A DNA stretch of 64,000 nt from Hemibagrus wyckioides (GCF_019097595.1 NC_080722.1:15477630-15541629), one strand, 5' to 3'; counted from the first letter of the stretch, positions 43,048-56,267 are shown. Numbers and translations: made by a program. Notes: a model not told the origin generated them from the letters alone.

Positions 43048-44855
43048 TCAGTGCCTTGTTGTGTACCATTCATTGTCGGTCATTTGCACCAGCTCATTGA
43101 CCACATCTAGCAGATTATATTGATGCTTTCTTAGCAGTTTCTGGTTTAGCAGCTTGTTATCGAAGCCCATCTCTTGTAGTACAGCAATCAGTGAGGCTTC
43201 TTTAGACACTGGGTCTGTACTGGGCCTCTGAAGGGGAAAAACATGCTAAGGGTCATTCTCAAGAATGTCACAGAGTATACATAGTACTGGTGTCAGCAAA
43301 ACAAATTCAACCAAAGGATGTTAAAGACAGACTACATTCTCAGGAAGTACCCTGACTAAATTCTACCCTAAGATCTAAAGATATTCATTATTTTGCTATT
43401 TGTGACATAGCGTTGCTTATTTCTGGACATCTGCAGTGGGGTCTAACACTTAAAAATAACGTGAAAACATTAAAATGTAGTTGTCAGGTTGCTGTGAGTG
43501 GAAATACCTGTGTGGAGCTGCTCTGGCCTGTGAACAGAGCTTTGTAAGCAGATGCTGCCACTGAGAGAGCCCCCTTCACCAGCCCTTCAGTGAGGCCACC
43601 ATGACGTAGCCTGCAAGCAACAAACAACATTCATTTGCAAGGAGGAATTGTCAAAACACTCTTTTAAATAAATAATAATAATAATAATTAAATAACACTA
43701 GCTAGTGGGAACAAAAGAAAGAATTTCTGTTTGCACAGCATGCAGGAAGAACATGGGTTTAGAGCTACTTCCTTTTTATTGTCATCTGTGACATGCATGA
43801 GAGTACTGTCAGTTATTGAAGCTAATCCAAGCTTAGAACTGGACTTACAAGAAATTCAGCTATTTAGCTGCATTAGATATTTACTTAAAAACATATTCAC
43901 ACTTGTATTGAAAAGCTTTGCATGACAAATTAATTCCTATTGAAGCATATTATTTTAAATTTGACAAACTGTTGAGCTTGAAACTGACTACTGTACTGAC
44001 AACTTAAGAAGACTCTTAAGTTGATGCAGGTTACAGGCAAGAAAATAGGATCAAGGTTCAGAATTTTAATTTGAACAAAGTGCATGTACCCACACTGGCA
44101 CTTCCTGTATATGGCTCCATGCCATATGGCTACATGCAACAGATATTCATAAGTTGACAGTATTTTTTTTGTATTCCTTAATTGTTGCTAAAGAAGGGGG
44201 AAAAAACAGAAGAAACTACAAAATACACCAGTAAATACATAAACTTAAGATGACCCTAAAGGTAGATTCTTTGAACATGATGAGCAATGATTTTTCTGAA
44301 AATTATGTAGAAAAACATTTATATAAGGAATATTTAGCTCTCAAAAATGCCCTAACAATATGGTGATGGAGAACTTTAATCCTTGCAACCTCCAACAACA
44401 ATGCAAAATGCTGAAGTCTTTTACCTGGGATCCTGAGAACTGCATGTCTCAAAAGCACTGGCAGGGGCCTCCAGATGTGTTGATCCTAATCCTGAAACAA
44501 CATAAAGATAGATTACTATTCTCAAGACACATTGCGAGTGTAAGTCAAAGGAAAACGTAAGCGTTTTTTGCAAATAGGGGTCATGTAAATGTAGAATGTC
44601 TCCACATAATCTTCAGTTGGCTCAGTGCAAGTGTTCCAGTTAATAATGACTGTCCAAATTCCACTAGTAAAAACACTTATTCAGTTTTATTTTATGTCAC
44701 ACTTAAATCAATGCTTCTCTGGCAGCAGGAGTGTGGTCCAACATCAGTTGTGGGCGGAGAGGAGGCGGGTTGAACAGGACATGATGAGTCCCAACTACGT
44801 TTATTACCACCAGTGTACTTGTTTCTGTGTCTTTGTGCTTTCAGTGACTCCCATA

Positions 44856-44927
<72 letters not shown>

Positions 44928-47900
44928 TAGGTAGGTATTATAGTGGTGGAGATGCTGGGGTTTGAACCTATTATTGCAAAGCATGCTCTGGTTCTCACCA
45001 GTTATGGGAGTCACTGTAAACACAAAATGACACACTAAGTGGTGGTTCAACCCGCCTTCAGTCCTGTTCCATTTTCAGAAAAGATGTAGTGTTCATTGTC
45101 AAACAATGAAATTCTTTAGTGGTGTCATTACTGACCATTTGTTTTGTTCTCAGGTGGACATGATCTGTTCTCCTCAGATTCCAGTGTTCTAATTTCTGTC
45201 ACAAAAGGTTGTATTGACCTAAAAGTAAATAAACAAACAACAATACAAAATTCAGAGTTCACACACTTACGATTTCAGTTATTGAAAAGTTTATAGTGCA
45301 CCGGGTTCTGACCTATGTGTACGGAGAGTTGGGGGTGTTGTCAGGGAGACAGGTGCAGGTGCGACCTCTGGAATAAGTGGAGGAGTGTTCAGTACCTGAG
45401 AGGTGCACAGCAACCTGTTCACACTGTTTTGCATAAAGGGTGTTGGTTCCATTGTGTCCCCCTCTGCAGCGTTCTGGTCCTGTGCTTTCTCAGGCTCCGT
45501 GCAGGCATTTCCAGCCTGGGACACAGCTGAGCTGTACAAAGAATCTCCCAGGGGTTTGGAGGTATCAAAGCAGTCAGGCAAGACAACGAGGTATTCTTCT
45601 GAAGAGGCTGAGGATGCCTGGCTGCTCACCTCATCCCACTCTCCTGCCTCTTCCTCTTTATCCTGATCCTCCTTTTTCACTTCCTCCTCCTCCAGAGCAG
45701 CAGGGTCAGTGTACAGGTTTTCATTAGAGCCAATCAACATTTCTGAAAAAACTACATATTTTAAAACAGTACAACAATTAGAATACAACTGTGTAACATA
45801 ATGGATTCATAAGAATAATTGTTGATGAACATTTATGCCATTACTAACTCATTTTAGAAAAAATGGAACGTGAGCTCCCTTTGTGGAATTGAATATCTTT
45901 TTACCAGGGATAGCAGGCTCTTCGAGCATGATGGGTAGTTGCACTGGTGGTGGAGCTTCTGGCCTCTTAATGATTGCCAGAAGGGGTCTGTCAATCCTCT
46001 CTATCAAAGATCTCTCATTAAAGGGGGTGGGCTCATGATCTGCAAGAAAGCCAGCCAAACAGACGTATTTCTATTTTAGCTACTGTGCAAATATTATAAA
46101 GGAAGAGAAATATCTTTATTTATAATGGACTATTTAATGCACAGGTGCTTCTCACGCTCAGGCCTGTTGTGGTTGGCTCGAATCCTTCGAGGAGGTTTGT
46201 GCTCAGGCTCTTCCTCTAGTGTGAGAGACCTAATCACTGTCTCACACACAAACTGAGTCCCACTAATGTCATCATCACCTTCATCATGACCTTGAAGATC
46301 CACATTCTCACAGTGCCTCTGAGGCTGCACAACTAAGAGACACAGAAGAATGTGATCTGGTTAAATCAGGCTGAGAATCTTGAGATAAAATTGTAGTACA
46401 CTTTTTGTCTCCAAAATTAGAATATGTATTATTGTTTACTATGTATTATTCCTTTACATGTTTGTTTAAGTATGAATTAAAATCAAAATATATCATTTGT
46501 ATAATTTTATTCACTTTATTGAGGGTTGAAACCTGGGTCTTTAGCTTAATTTTACCAGAATTGTGAGCTAGGCCATTATAATTCTAAGGTTATGCTGAAC
46601 ATTGGATGTGTTGAATGATGACCTCTTGTGGACTAAAACAGAGCTACCAGGAAACAAATTTAACTTTAACAAATGTGCCATTCTTACCTTGGAGTTTTTT
46701 CATGCCTGTGTGCTCTGCATTCTCTTTGACCAAGCTCAATCCATGCTTTCCAAATGTAGGCCCAAGATGTGGCACTGGGGACATGCATGGAGTCATATCT
46801 ACATAAGCAAAAAGTAGAAAAACCAAATATAGTAATAATAATCAAACAGATGCCTGACATACACACCAATTTTACCCTACAGTGAAATTACAGTATAAAA
46901 CATATAAAACATACCAGCTGGAGTATTAGCTGGAACCTTCTCCAACTCTTGGACAATATTTATATCCAGCAACTCAAAGGAGAGCAGATCCTTTAATAAA
47001 AGAGCAACTGTTTATTACAGTAATATTACACAATGACAGAAAATGGCTATTTTTGTGATCACACACCTGTGCAGTGAGCAAGTCCACAGAGGGAAGGTAG
47101 TACTCTCTCTTGTTGCTGGAGGACCCTCGGGTGTCATCTCTAGAGCCAGTCCAGCACGTCCCATCCATTCCTACAACACTGTGCTTATTCATCTGTATAG
47201 CAAAGACCGTTATAAGACCGTTATATATAATTACGTTGAGTAATTATATATATATATATATAACTTCTTTTGCAGACTGCATGGTTTTTGCTAAACCACT
47301 GATTACAGCATTTTGGTGTAATACTAGCTCAGTCTTATGTAGTCATTGTGGATTCCTGAAAACAAGAACAATTCTATAGTCTATAAAAATCTGGTGTTAC
47401 TAGTTTACAAGACATTAAGTGCATTTGCAGTCTGTTACCTTCAGCTGATAATGTCTAAAATGTTATCTAATCAGTTAATAAATTACCTCAACTTGAAAGA
47501 AAATTCAGGAAAATAATTCATTACAGGGTCAACATACACTGGGGTTCAAAAGTCTGAGACAACAGTGAAAATCTATTGAAAATAAAGAGAGGGTTTTATC
47601 ATTTTTTAAATATTTAAAACAAAGAAAGCAAATATTAAAAATCTTGTATATCTACTATTTTAGACTCAAACTATTTCTAACGTCTCTATACGAACCCATG
47701 TTAACTGCTTTGCAAAAAATAGAAAAAGTTTCATCAAAAATAGAGCAATAAGGTCTTGTATTAAATTAGAAGAAAATGAAAAAGAAAATAAAAGCATCTA
47801 ATGGTCTCAGACTTTTGGATTCCGCTGTAGTTTTTAATTAAGTTAATCAGAAGAAAAAGCATACTCACAAAAACTTTGCTGGAGTGGGAGTTGAGTTTCT

Positions 47901-50853
47901 GGCCTGAGTTGGGGACTACTACGATACTGCACCACACTCGGGGGCCAAACTGCACCCCGCAGTGTGCCAGGCGCCAGTGGGAGGTGTAGGTGCCCTCTAG
48001 CATGGGCGCCACAAATGCCACACTCACCATACCAACCTGGCCTGGCTTGAGGAAGGGCACTGCCACCTCCTTCTGCTCCTGGGACTCCAATGCCAGGTTT
48101 CCCCACATGAACTTCAGCTATTGAGACAAATACACATGGCCTACATGCAAGCAAGGCAGCACTAGCAAAAACACGCACAAGGAGTGGATGCATGTGATTT
48201 GCACCACTCTTTGGCTACAATATGAAAAATGCATGGTAATTGTTTTATTGAAAATACATACTCTAATGATAAAATACCTTTGTGTCAGACGTCCAGCTGA
48301 TGTTGCCAGTATTCCTCATCTTCCAGTACTTGATGAACTTGGTGCCAGGCTCCAGACATGTTCCGTCTGGTAGATTCTCATCCAGAAACAAGGCTGTCAT
48401 TGTGGGCACCAAGGTGGAGCAGGAGACCTTGGGACCCCTGGTTTGAGTGTACAGAGCATTGTGAGTACAGCTTTGACTCAGCTTCAGTCTTTTTCTTGAA
48501 GCTCAAAGCAAAAAAGTTTTTTTTTTTCCTAAAAAAACGATGCAATACAATAAAGGCAGCGGGTGCATTTGAGGTAGTTCCATCCACTTGCCAGCGATAA
48601 ACGCAACTATAACAGACAATGAGATAATCTTGATAAAGACTGTTCTAGGCTGGGTTGGTAGGTCACCCAGCCCTGAGCCCTCTCACTATGGCCCTTACTC
48701 TGGACTGGAGGCCTGAGGCTCTGGGCCCGGGGCTGCAGCTGCACCAGGAGCAGTGGAAGGAGCAGGAGCAGGGCCAAGACCTGAGCTGCTAGTGCCATTG
48801 GTGGCTCCACTCCACAGCAGGCCTCTCTTCTCCAGCCGCAGCTTCTTCTTAATCTCCTTCACTTCGGCCTTCAGCTGCCTCCGCTCAGCTTTCAGGCGCT
48901 GCCGCTCAGCTTTGCGGACAGTCCTGTCTCCACGCCGCAAGAACCTGAAAGAACAAGGCACAAACTTCATCAGCCAAAACTAATCACAGGTCATTATTCA
49001 CATGAGTGTTATTTACTAAACCCTGACAAAGTAAACAAAATCAGTAAGCAATGAGAAATTTGAGCAGTTTAACAGAACTTGCCTGGGCTCTGGAGTTACT
49101 CCTCGTTCTGGGACAGACAAGGGGGTTCTTGTTCTCTTCAAGTTGTGGCTGGGGTCATGTTTGTGACTGCATGGCTCGCACAAGATGCAAGAGGGACACA
49201 CGCTGAACAAATGAACAAACGCTGGTCTTTTATTCACACACACTAAATTACATTTTAAACGACAAGAAAGACAGACCTGACTTTGACAGAAATTTTGAGA
49301 GAAGGCTTGAAATACTCTCACACCTGCAGTGATATCCTCCTCCAGTGGCTGGTCCCTTGCAGCTGCTGCAGTTAGGTGTTGAGGTCCTCTGTGTTGTGGA
49401 ACTGACTATAGCCATCTGAGTCCCAGAAGTTCTAGGCTCTTCTGGGGGATCAGAGGCTCTGTGTGTACAGCACTGACCAGAAAATTCACTACACATCTTG
49501 TCCACAACTTCCCTTACTATCTGATCTTTGAACTGGGAAGACAGTGAAGATAAATGTAACCACATTAGCATTACCAACTTTATATTTATGATTTAAGGGA
49601 ACATCACTTACAATGTAAATTCTGCCAATTGCACATAACTGTATAGATGTTAGATAATGAAATCACAGCCACATGGAAAGACATATTTAAGAAGTACACA
49701 TACTCTGTCCATGTAAGATTTGAACCATGCAGGGACAGCTTCCTCCTCAACTTTATTCACTTTATTTTCCTTCACAACCACCTACAAAAATAAAAATAAC
49801 CACAATCAGTGGGAATTATCAAATTAAGCTTTGCAACTGAGCTGCAATGATTAATCAACAAAACTACCAATAACAAAATCTAAGCCAAAGACAAGACAGA
49901 ATAATTAAAGATTATGAATTAGTGAAGAATAGAAAAAAAAGAACAGGATGGGTTCAATAAATAAAAGTAGGCATTCTACATTCATTTTCCTCATTTACAT
50001 ATGAGCATGTTTTCGGGTAGAAATCATAAGTTCTCACCGAGTCCCGCTCGGGGGTCACCTGTGTCTCCTTGTCCGCCATTTTCACTCTGGCACGATATGG
50101 TGGTGCTGGTCTGGGATCAATTCTGAGTTCTTTAACTTCAGCTTTAACAGGTCCACCTTCAGCCTGGCCTTTCATCTTATACACATTCATGTGTAGCTGG
50201 TTGGCTTGTTTGAATGCACTCTAAATGGAATATGTAACATCTAGGTTTAATCTAATACTATTTATTTGACATAGAAAAGTTAGAAATGTGCAATGATCAC
50301 TTTGATATTTAAGAAGATGAAACATATTTTTACCTTCAAGGCCTCGGTATACTCATCTGATGAAAAACATGGCAAGGTGTTAACAATCATCTTTGTTAGT
50401 ATATAGTGACTTAACAGCAATCCCCCTAATAAAAGACATACTATAGATATAATTAGCAGATATAATTACATACCTTGGCTGTTTATGGATATCTGTAAAA
50501 TGAAGTGTATAAGAATATTAAGAGTCAATGCCATAGTAAATAGTGCCTTTTTTTTAAATGAATTACAATACTATCAACTTTGTCATGAATCGTGTGGATC
50601 ATAAAATGTAACTAAAACAAGTAGATTAATGCTTACCTCTTCATTGTCCTCGTCAAAATATTTTGCTTGAAAATGGCATAGGCCGAAAGTAGTTTTAATC
50701 TAAAAGAAATAATAAAGTATTGTAGGGGTAAGTCATGGAAGGAAACAAACAGCACCATTTATTGACTGTACATCTTTTCCAAGCGACCTTGAGCTTGGAA
50801 AAGATGTTATAAAAATAGAACAGAAGAAGAAGAACAAAAAGAAGAAAAACACG

Positions 50854-50894
<41 letters not shown>

Positions 50895-51417
50895 GTGCGT
50901 AGGATTCAGACTAAACGCTATCCCAGTTACTGTGATTCACGCTTATGTAGTCATCAGACCAGTGTGACTCAGACCATATGACACTAACAACACAGGCGCC
51001 TTCACATGAACAATTTTTCAAAACTGCTTGTTTATGTAATAAACTGAACACCTAATATTTAGCAATGTTTACATGTTGTCACGCAAAGTTAGCAGGCGAA
51101 CACTGGTCTGTTTATGTAGGCCTCGGTCTAGGCCCTCTGGGACACTGACTGCGTCCAAATATGCACACTACCGTACTAAACAACACGTCAAAATAGTAAG
51201 CTCTCTGCGATGGCATACTAATCTAATATACTATGTAGGACGGTTGTAGTAGCTTTCGGACACGGTCCCAGATCCGTAATAAAGCAGAAATATCACATTG
51301 ATGAAGGCAGCTTACCCAGGCCTCTACTGTCTCCCACTGCGCTTTGTCTGTATCCACAACGGGAAACTTCTTTACGCTCCCACGGAAATTTACTTTCACG
51401 GTAACTGGGTGGTTCAT
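43048..51417 (-). CDS. nbr1: NBR1 selective autophagy receptor, 19 coding exons
   Basis: Exons (minus): 51316-51417, 50637-50699, 50474-50492, 50334-50356, 50038-50220, 49704-49781, 49324-49532, 49083-49202, 48699-48944, 48278-48437, 47869-48117, 47067-47192, 46915-46990, 46688-46798, 46156-46332, 45905-46039, 45313-45742, 43508-43610, 43048-43227. They total 2,790 nt in frame, 929 aa (human 966). NBR1 brings ubiquitinated cargo and peroxisomes to autophagosomes. Visible domains: PB1 (1-80, with YFDEDNEEISINSQ acidic motif), ZZ zinc finger (C211, C214, C225, C228, C234, C237, then His pair), basic coiled coil (about 265-305), four-tryptophan FW domain (about 350-460, GTKFIKYWKMRNTG, TYTSHWRL), conserved YYLPSVDLLTAQDLLSFELLDIN read as two pieces, LC3-interacting motif EEYLVV (741-746) in an acidic stretch, amphipathic GALSVAASAYKALF, and C-terminal UBA (EMGFDNKLLNQKLL). 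Intron 8 has a GC donor. Start: first Met of PB1; an in-frame Met lies 7 codons upstream. Confidence 0.96.
44763..45056. repeat. Inverted repeat flanking a (GA)n tract in nbr1 intron 17
   Basis: The left arm segments 44,763-44,774 (ggcgggttgaac) and 44,832-44,857 (ending cagtgactcccataac) are matched in reverse complement by 45,045-45,056 and 45,001-45,026. A GA run of about 60 bases (44,862-44,924) lies between them. It may be a MITE or an inverted duplication. Confidence 0.7.
44862..44924. repeat. (GA)n microsatellite
   Basis: About 31 GA units inside nbr1 intron 17. The long open frames across it on both strands are simple-repeat artefacts. Confidence 0.95.
47535..47829. mobile_element. 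Tc1-type MITE in nbr1 intron 11
   Basis: A 295-bp AT-rich element bounded by TA. The left terminus TACACTGGGGTTCAAAAG and the right terminus (reverse complement TACAGCGGAATCCAAAAG) both continue into the identical TCTGAGAC. There is no coding content. The terminal sequence fits known fish Tc1-derived miniature elements. Confidence 0.7.
50853..50893. repeat. (ATT)n microsatellite in nbr1 intron 1
   Basis: About 13 uninterrupted ATT trinucleotides. Confidence 0.95.
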
Positions 51418-51913
51418 GATGGCTAATCGAAATGACACAAGCTGTCCAATCTGTGATTACAACAATTTAATTTACCATGGTAAAGCCAACATTATAATCG
51501 GCCCTGTCTGTCTAGTCGCTCTCTTGTTTACATCGTTTAACATGTACACTCCCCCGTGCACACGTAACAGGAAATGTGTCATTCCTTCCTTACGTTTTCC
51601 TTTGCTTTATTATATGTTACAGTATATATTATTATATGCAACGATTCGGGGCAAAATTACATTGTGAATTTGAATATATTAACGCCGTGTACATTTTATC
51701 AGTAGATGGGTCTGACATGCAATTTCGTGAAATTCTCCTTATTGCTGAAGGAAAATTGCTTGATTTGCGCATGCGTGGAATGTGTGTCGCTTATTTTTAA
51801 CGTCATCTTCCAGCGCGTGCGTTACCTTGTGGCTGACAGTCAGCAGTAAGCCACACGCTTAGTTAATGCTGCTAAGACAATCTGTAGCTTTTCTCGTTTA
51901 TTGATTGAAAACA
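51418..51913. promoter_or_regulatory. Shared head-to-head promoter region of nbr1 and psme3
   Basis: Only 496 bases separate the start codons of the divergent genes nbr1 (minus) and psme3 (plus). The psme3-proximal half has an NRF1-type site TGCGCATGCGTG (51,766-51,777) and ACGTCATCTTCC (51,800-51,811), joining a half-CRE to an ETS-like core, followed by gcgcgtgcg. NRF1 and ETS sites with no clear TATA box fit a bidirectional housekeeping promoter. Start sites are not visible. Confidence 0.6.
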
Positions 51914-54900
51914 ATGTCTTCACTTTTAAAGGTGGACAGCGAAATCAAGTCAAAGGTAAGCCGGGTCATGTTTAATTGTTCATATATTTAGGTAGAAGCG
52001 TTAAGCCAAATAATATCGATCGTTAGCAGGCTAACAAATTGTAGCAGGCAAAGCCGGTGTGCGTGTGATGCATCCAGAGCTAAGGCTATTTGGCTACATT
52101 TCCCGCCCGTCGTTAACGCCAACTCTTCAGTCACAAAGTATTTTTTTCGATTGCCGTTTCATCGTATGTAGACCCAAATAGTTGTCCTGTCGCACACATG
52201 AATGGATGTGATCATTTTCTATTGTGGATGAAACGAGGTAACATGCACTGCCCATCTGTTGTTCATTAGCCAGCTAGCCGCTTTGCCTTACGAAGTCATG
52301 CCTTCACTTGTGCTCGACAAAACAGATTTAGCTGAAGTCATACAGCCGTGTTTGGTAACAATCTCTTAAGAACATTAAAGAGTCTGGGATCTTTGCATAC
52401 GTATTAAACCGGATAAACAAGTAAAAGCCTTTCACTTTCGGCAAAACACAAACTGGTTTTTAACCAATTGTCAATTCATCTGCTATTAACTTGTAGCTAA
52501 TGTTTGGGTTTTTTCACTATAGGTTGATGTTTTCAGGGAACGAATAACATCAGAGGTAAGTCACAGGTCTTAGGAATATCAAGAAATCTTTTTTTTTTTT
52601 TGGTTGCTTTTGTCACAAATTTGTTTTTAATTTAGGCGGAAGATCTGGTGGCAAATTTCTTCCCTAAGAAATTATTAGAATTGGACCAGTTTCTTAAGGT
52701 GAGAGTTTATTCATTTAGAAGCAAAAAAACTTTTCTTTTAATGAAAATGAAATTGTGTTAAGTTCTCTGGGTATCTATTAATGACAATCGTTTAATTCCA
52801 GGATCCTGTAATAAATATTCGTGAACTGAAAGAAATCCATTCTGAGATAAACTTGGCTGTACCAGACCCTATTCTGCTTACAGATATCCATGATGGACTT
52901 GAGGGAGTAAGCTATTTAGTTTGTTTAATACTTCGTTCACTTCACTATTTTTTCAACACCAAGCACCTGGAAAAGTTGCTGCAAAGGTTTCTGTTTAATT
53001 ATAGGTACAGCAATTAACCATTAATTCCTTCATTTACAGCAAAATGCCAAGAAGAGAAAACTTGAAGATGGTACTGGAGATGACAAAGGTGAGTTTTGCA
53101 GTGTGTAAGCTCAACAGCTTTTGTTGTAAAAGTCTCTTGCAACTCACACAGCATCCTCTTCTTATGTATGTAGTTGGTGGGACTAAGGTGTATATAATGC
53201 CTGGTGGAATGATGAAAAGCAATGGCAAGCTGGTGGACCTGATCGAGAGGGTTAAGCCTGAGATCAGAACCCTCATAGAGAAATGCAACACTGTAGGTCC
53301 ATGATCTCATCTGCAGCAGACATTACCATAACGCCACACTCCTACAGATCATTTTGTGTGATGATATTTGTGTATGTTTTAGGTCAAGATGTGGGTGCAG
53401 TTGCTGATTCCAAGAATAGAAGATGGCAATAATTTTGGTGTTTCAATCCAGGTATAAAAATCATTCAGTTTTTATTTTAGGCAGTGTGGAGTAGCCCAGC
53501 AGTGGCAGAATAGAAAATCACCTACAATGAAGTAGTTAACTAGTGAACAAAACTAATTCCATTATTCATTACAACAAAGTGTAGATTGATTGTGATATGT
53601 GCAGGCAGTAAGTGCAATTCTCTAAACCTTTTGCATATCAGGATGTATTAAGATAAAGTATTGAAAGCATTATAACTGACTAACTGGAATAACTACATAC
53701 AGGAGGAAACTGTGGCTGAGCTCAGAACAGTGGAGGGAGAGGCAGCCTCTTATCTGGACCAGATATCCAGGTACTGCCTTCATCTTATTTCTGTTCTTGG
53801 TCGAACCTTTAGATGCTCAATCGAAGGAACTAAAACACAATCAGTTCTACCTTTAAAACCACTGACGGATAAAACAGTGTCAAGGATTCGGACAAATTAG
53901 GCATTGGGTGAACAGTCAGTTCTCAGTGTGATGTTTTCCTAGCATGCAGTTGTTGGTACCTACCTGAAGTGGTCCATGGAAGAACAACTGGTGAACCGGC
54001 AACATCCTGGACACCCAAGGCTCATTTGTGTGGTGGTGACAAATCGACCCATAGACAAAATTGTGGAATAAAATCTTTTACAGTTGGCTGTCAATTCTGT
54101 CCTTCTGACCTCAAAGCACACTACACAGACACCAATATTACACGATTAACAAGCAACCAAAACACCCTTTTTACCTTACTGGTCATGCAAAAATACAATG
54201 TGTAATGTGTAAATAGTTGGGTTGCTTTAAGTTTGTGTAATTCTGTAGCTGCATATGTTTGCATGCCCTTGCTTATAGCCAAGTCTTGGTCATATAAAAT
54301 AGCTGGGGTTTTTTTTCCTGATCATTATGGTGTCAGCTTCTGGTATCAGCTTTGGTGTCAGAAGTCATATGCTGTTGCCTGAGGTTATTTGAGATATTCC
54401 CTGGACACTTAGAAGGGGTTGGAACACACATTTCCATGGTTTGGTCATGGTTGCTGTCCCTGTCATTTTTTTACTTATAAACTTCATCATGTTAACAAAA
54501 GCTTGTTCCAAGGGTAACTGTCTGGTATTTTCTTAATTTTTTCTTTACATTTTGTGTTATCCTTGGTAGCAGGACAGTGAGAAACCTAGATGTTTAACCT
54601 GATTTTTTCTTTTCTTCTAACTGAATTTTTGGTCATGTAAACTTTCTAGTTGAACTTCTTTATGCTTAGGTTTTGCATTCTAAATTTACAATGTACATGA
54701 ATGTAGCATTGTTAAATTTATTAGCATGATTTTTTTTTTTTTCTTTTAAAAATTGACTTCTTGAGAGAATGGCTAGATGAACACGGTCACATGTTTCACA
54801 ATGTTGCTCTAAAATCAAATCTTGTGCTCTAATCAAGCCATAAATTTCAAATGGTTTGTTCATTTCAGCTAAAAATTCTTACATTTTTCTGAATTGTGTA

Positions 54901-55581
54901 TTTTACTCACACTTAGAGTTAAACAGTGTGTTTTTTCCCCCCCTCTCTTTCTTATATGCAGATACTACATCACAAGAGCAAAGCTAGTGTCCAAAATAGC
55001 AAAATATCCACATGTGGTAAGTGTCTCTTATAACCAGTGTGCGCACTGTGTAAGTAATTGGACAAGGGCAGATTTTTTGATGAGTTGAAATTAAGCAGTT
55101 TTAGGAAATGTTGGGAAAGTACAGAATGTTTGGACCTTGGAGATATAACAATGTTTAGAGGTGAAGGTAAATTTGATGTTAGCATCTGGATTCTTTTGCT
55201 GATCTCTCTCAACATGAGAACAAAAGTTTCATTGCCAGGAAGCAGGCAGTTGTTTTGTTTGGTTTTTATTTTGCTTAATCTGAATTTTTTTTTTTTTTAT
55301 ATATATAACAGGAGGACTATAGGCGCACAGTAACAGAGATTGATGAGAAGGAGTACATAAGTCTCAAGATCATAGTCTCAGAACTGAGAAATCAATATGT
55401 AAGTGTTCAGAGAAAAAGTTGAATGCATTTCCTTATTACATTTTGCATATGATTTGTATGTTTGAGTTGTGCCATTTAGTAGTTTAAATTTGTTCCACAG
55501 GTAACTTTGCATGATATGATCCTGAAGAACATTGAGAAGATAAAACGGCCGCGAAGCAGCAATACGGATGCTCTCTACTAA
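51914..55581 (+). CDS. psme3: Proteasome activator complex subunit 3 (PA28-gamma), 11 coding exons
   Basis: Exons 51,914-51,955, 52,523-52,555, 52,636-52,698, 52,802-52,906, 53,040-53,088, 53,174-53,292, 53,383-53,451, 53,703-53,770, 54,962-55,016, 55,312-55,398 and 55,501-55,581 join in frame to 256 aa (human 254). PSME3 forms a heptameric nuclear cap on the 20S proteasome and stimulates ubiquitin-independent degradation (for example of p21 and SRC-3). Seen: N-terminal helix ERITSEAEDLVANFFPKKLL; the variable loop with a KKRKL nuclear localisation signal (85-89); helix-2 region KPEIRTLIEKCNTVKMWVQL; activation loop IEDGNNFG (149-156); C-terminal KIKRPRSSNTDALY, whose end contacts the 20S ring. 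All introns are GT-AG. The long ORFs at 53.0-53.3 kb on the opposite strand are shadows. Identity as gamma rather than alpha/beta is clear from the loop and the C-terminus. Confidence 0.97.
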
Positions 55582-56261
55582 ACACTTACCTTCTGATCTT
55601 CTAAACCTTTCTGTCCATGGGACTAGTTGGAACCTTTTGGACTGGTTCTGATGCAGTTATAAACCCGTTAAAACCAGGCCAAGACAAGCCAGCTCCATCA
55701 GACCGTTAACGGAACTGTAAGATATGATCATTATTTTAAACCCTTTAAAAAATCCCTATCAATTTCCTAGTGGACAGTGTTAATGTATGGAGAATCTGAA
55801 TGTACATCATGAGAAGGTTGCCTCAGTTGGTTTTCTTATTTAATTAAACAAATATCTTAACATGTGGGTTTCTTTTATCTTTCACAAAACCAAATGCAAA
55901 GTTGCACTGTTTTGAGGGTTCTAAGACATTTTACATGTTTTAGACTCGGTTTAGAGACTGACGTGGATGTAAAACACAAAAAGGCTTGTCTGCTGTTCGG
56001 TTTCTCCAGTTGAGTTGCGAAATTATGAAGTTCTTATCAATGCTGTATTTTACTTATTTCAATCTGTTCATCTCTTATATATAAATGTAGTTAAAGATGA
56101 ACAGCTGTATTTGTGCATCATTTTACATTCACGGAGTTAGATCTTATTTCATGATGCTGCAATGCAGATATTTTACCATGTTTTTCCATCCTCATTGACA
56201 CACAAATCTCAAAGCTTCATATGGCTCTTATTTTTGTCCCGTTTTAAGAGATGTTTTGCTG

Positions 56262-56267
56262 AATAAA
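56262..56267 (+). terminator. psme3 polyadenylation signal
   Basis: AATAAA in 'gctgaataaactgtc', about 680 bases after the stop codon, followed by a T-rich stretch. Good context for a cleavage site near 56,285. Confidence 0.6.

Noticed and set aside
47843..48193. 116-aa minus-strand frame over an nbr1 exon
   Set aside because: Frameshifted shadow of the FW-domain exon; the true frame matches NBR1 on both sides of the junctions.
53014..53310. 98-aa minus-strand frame
   Set aside because: It is the antisense of psme3 exons 5-6 and the intron between them.
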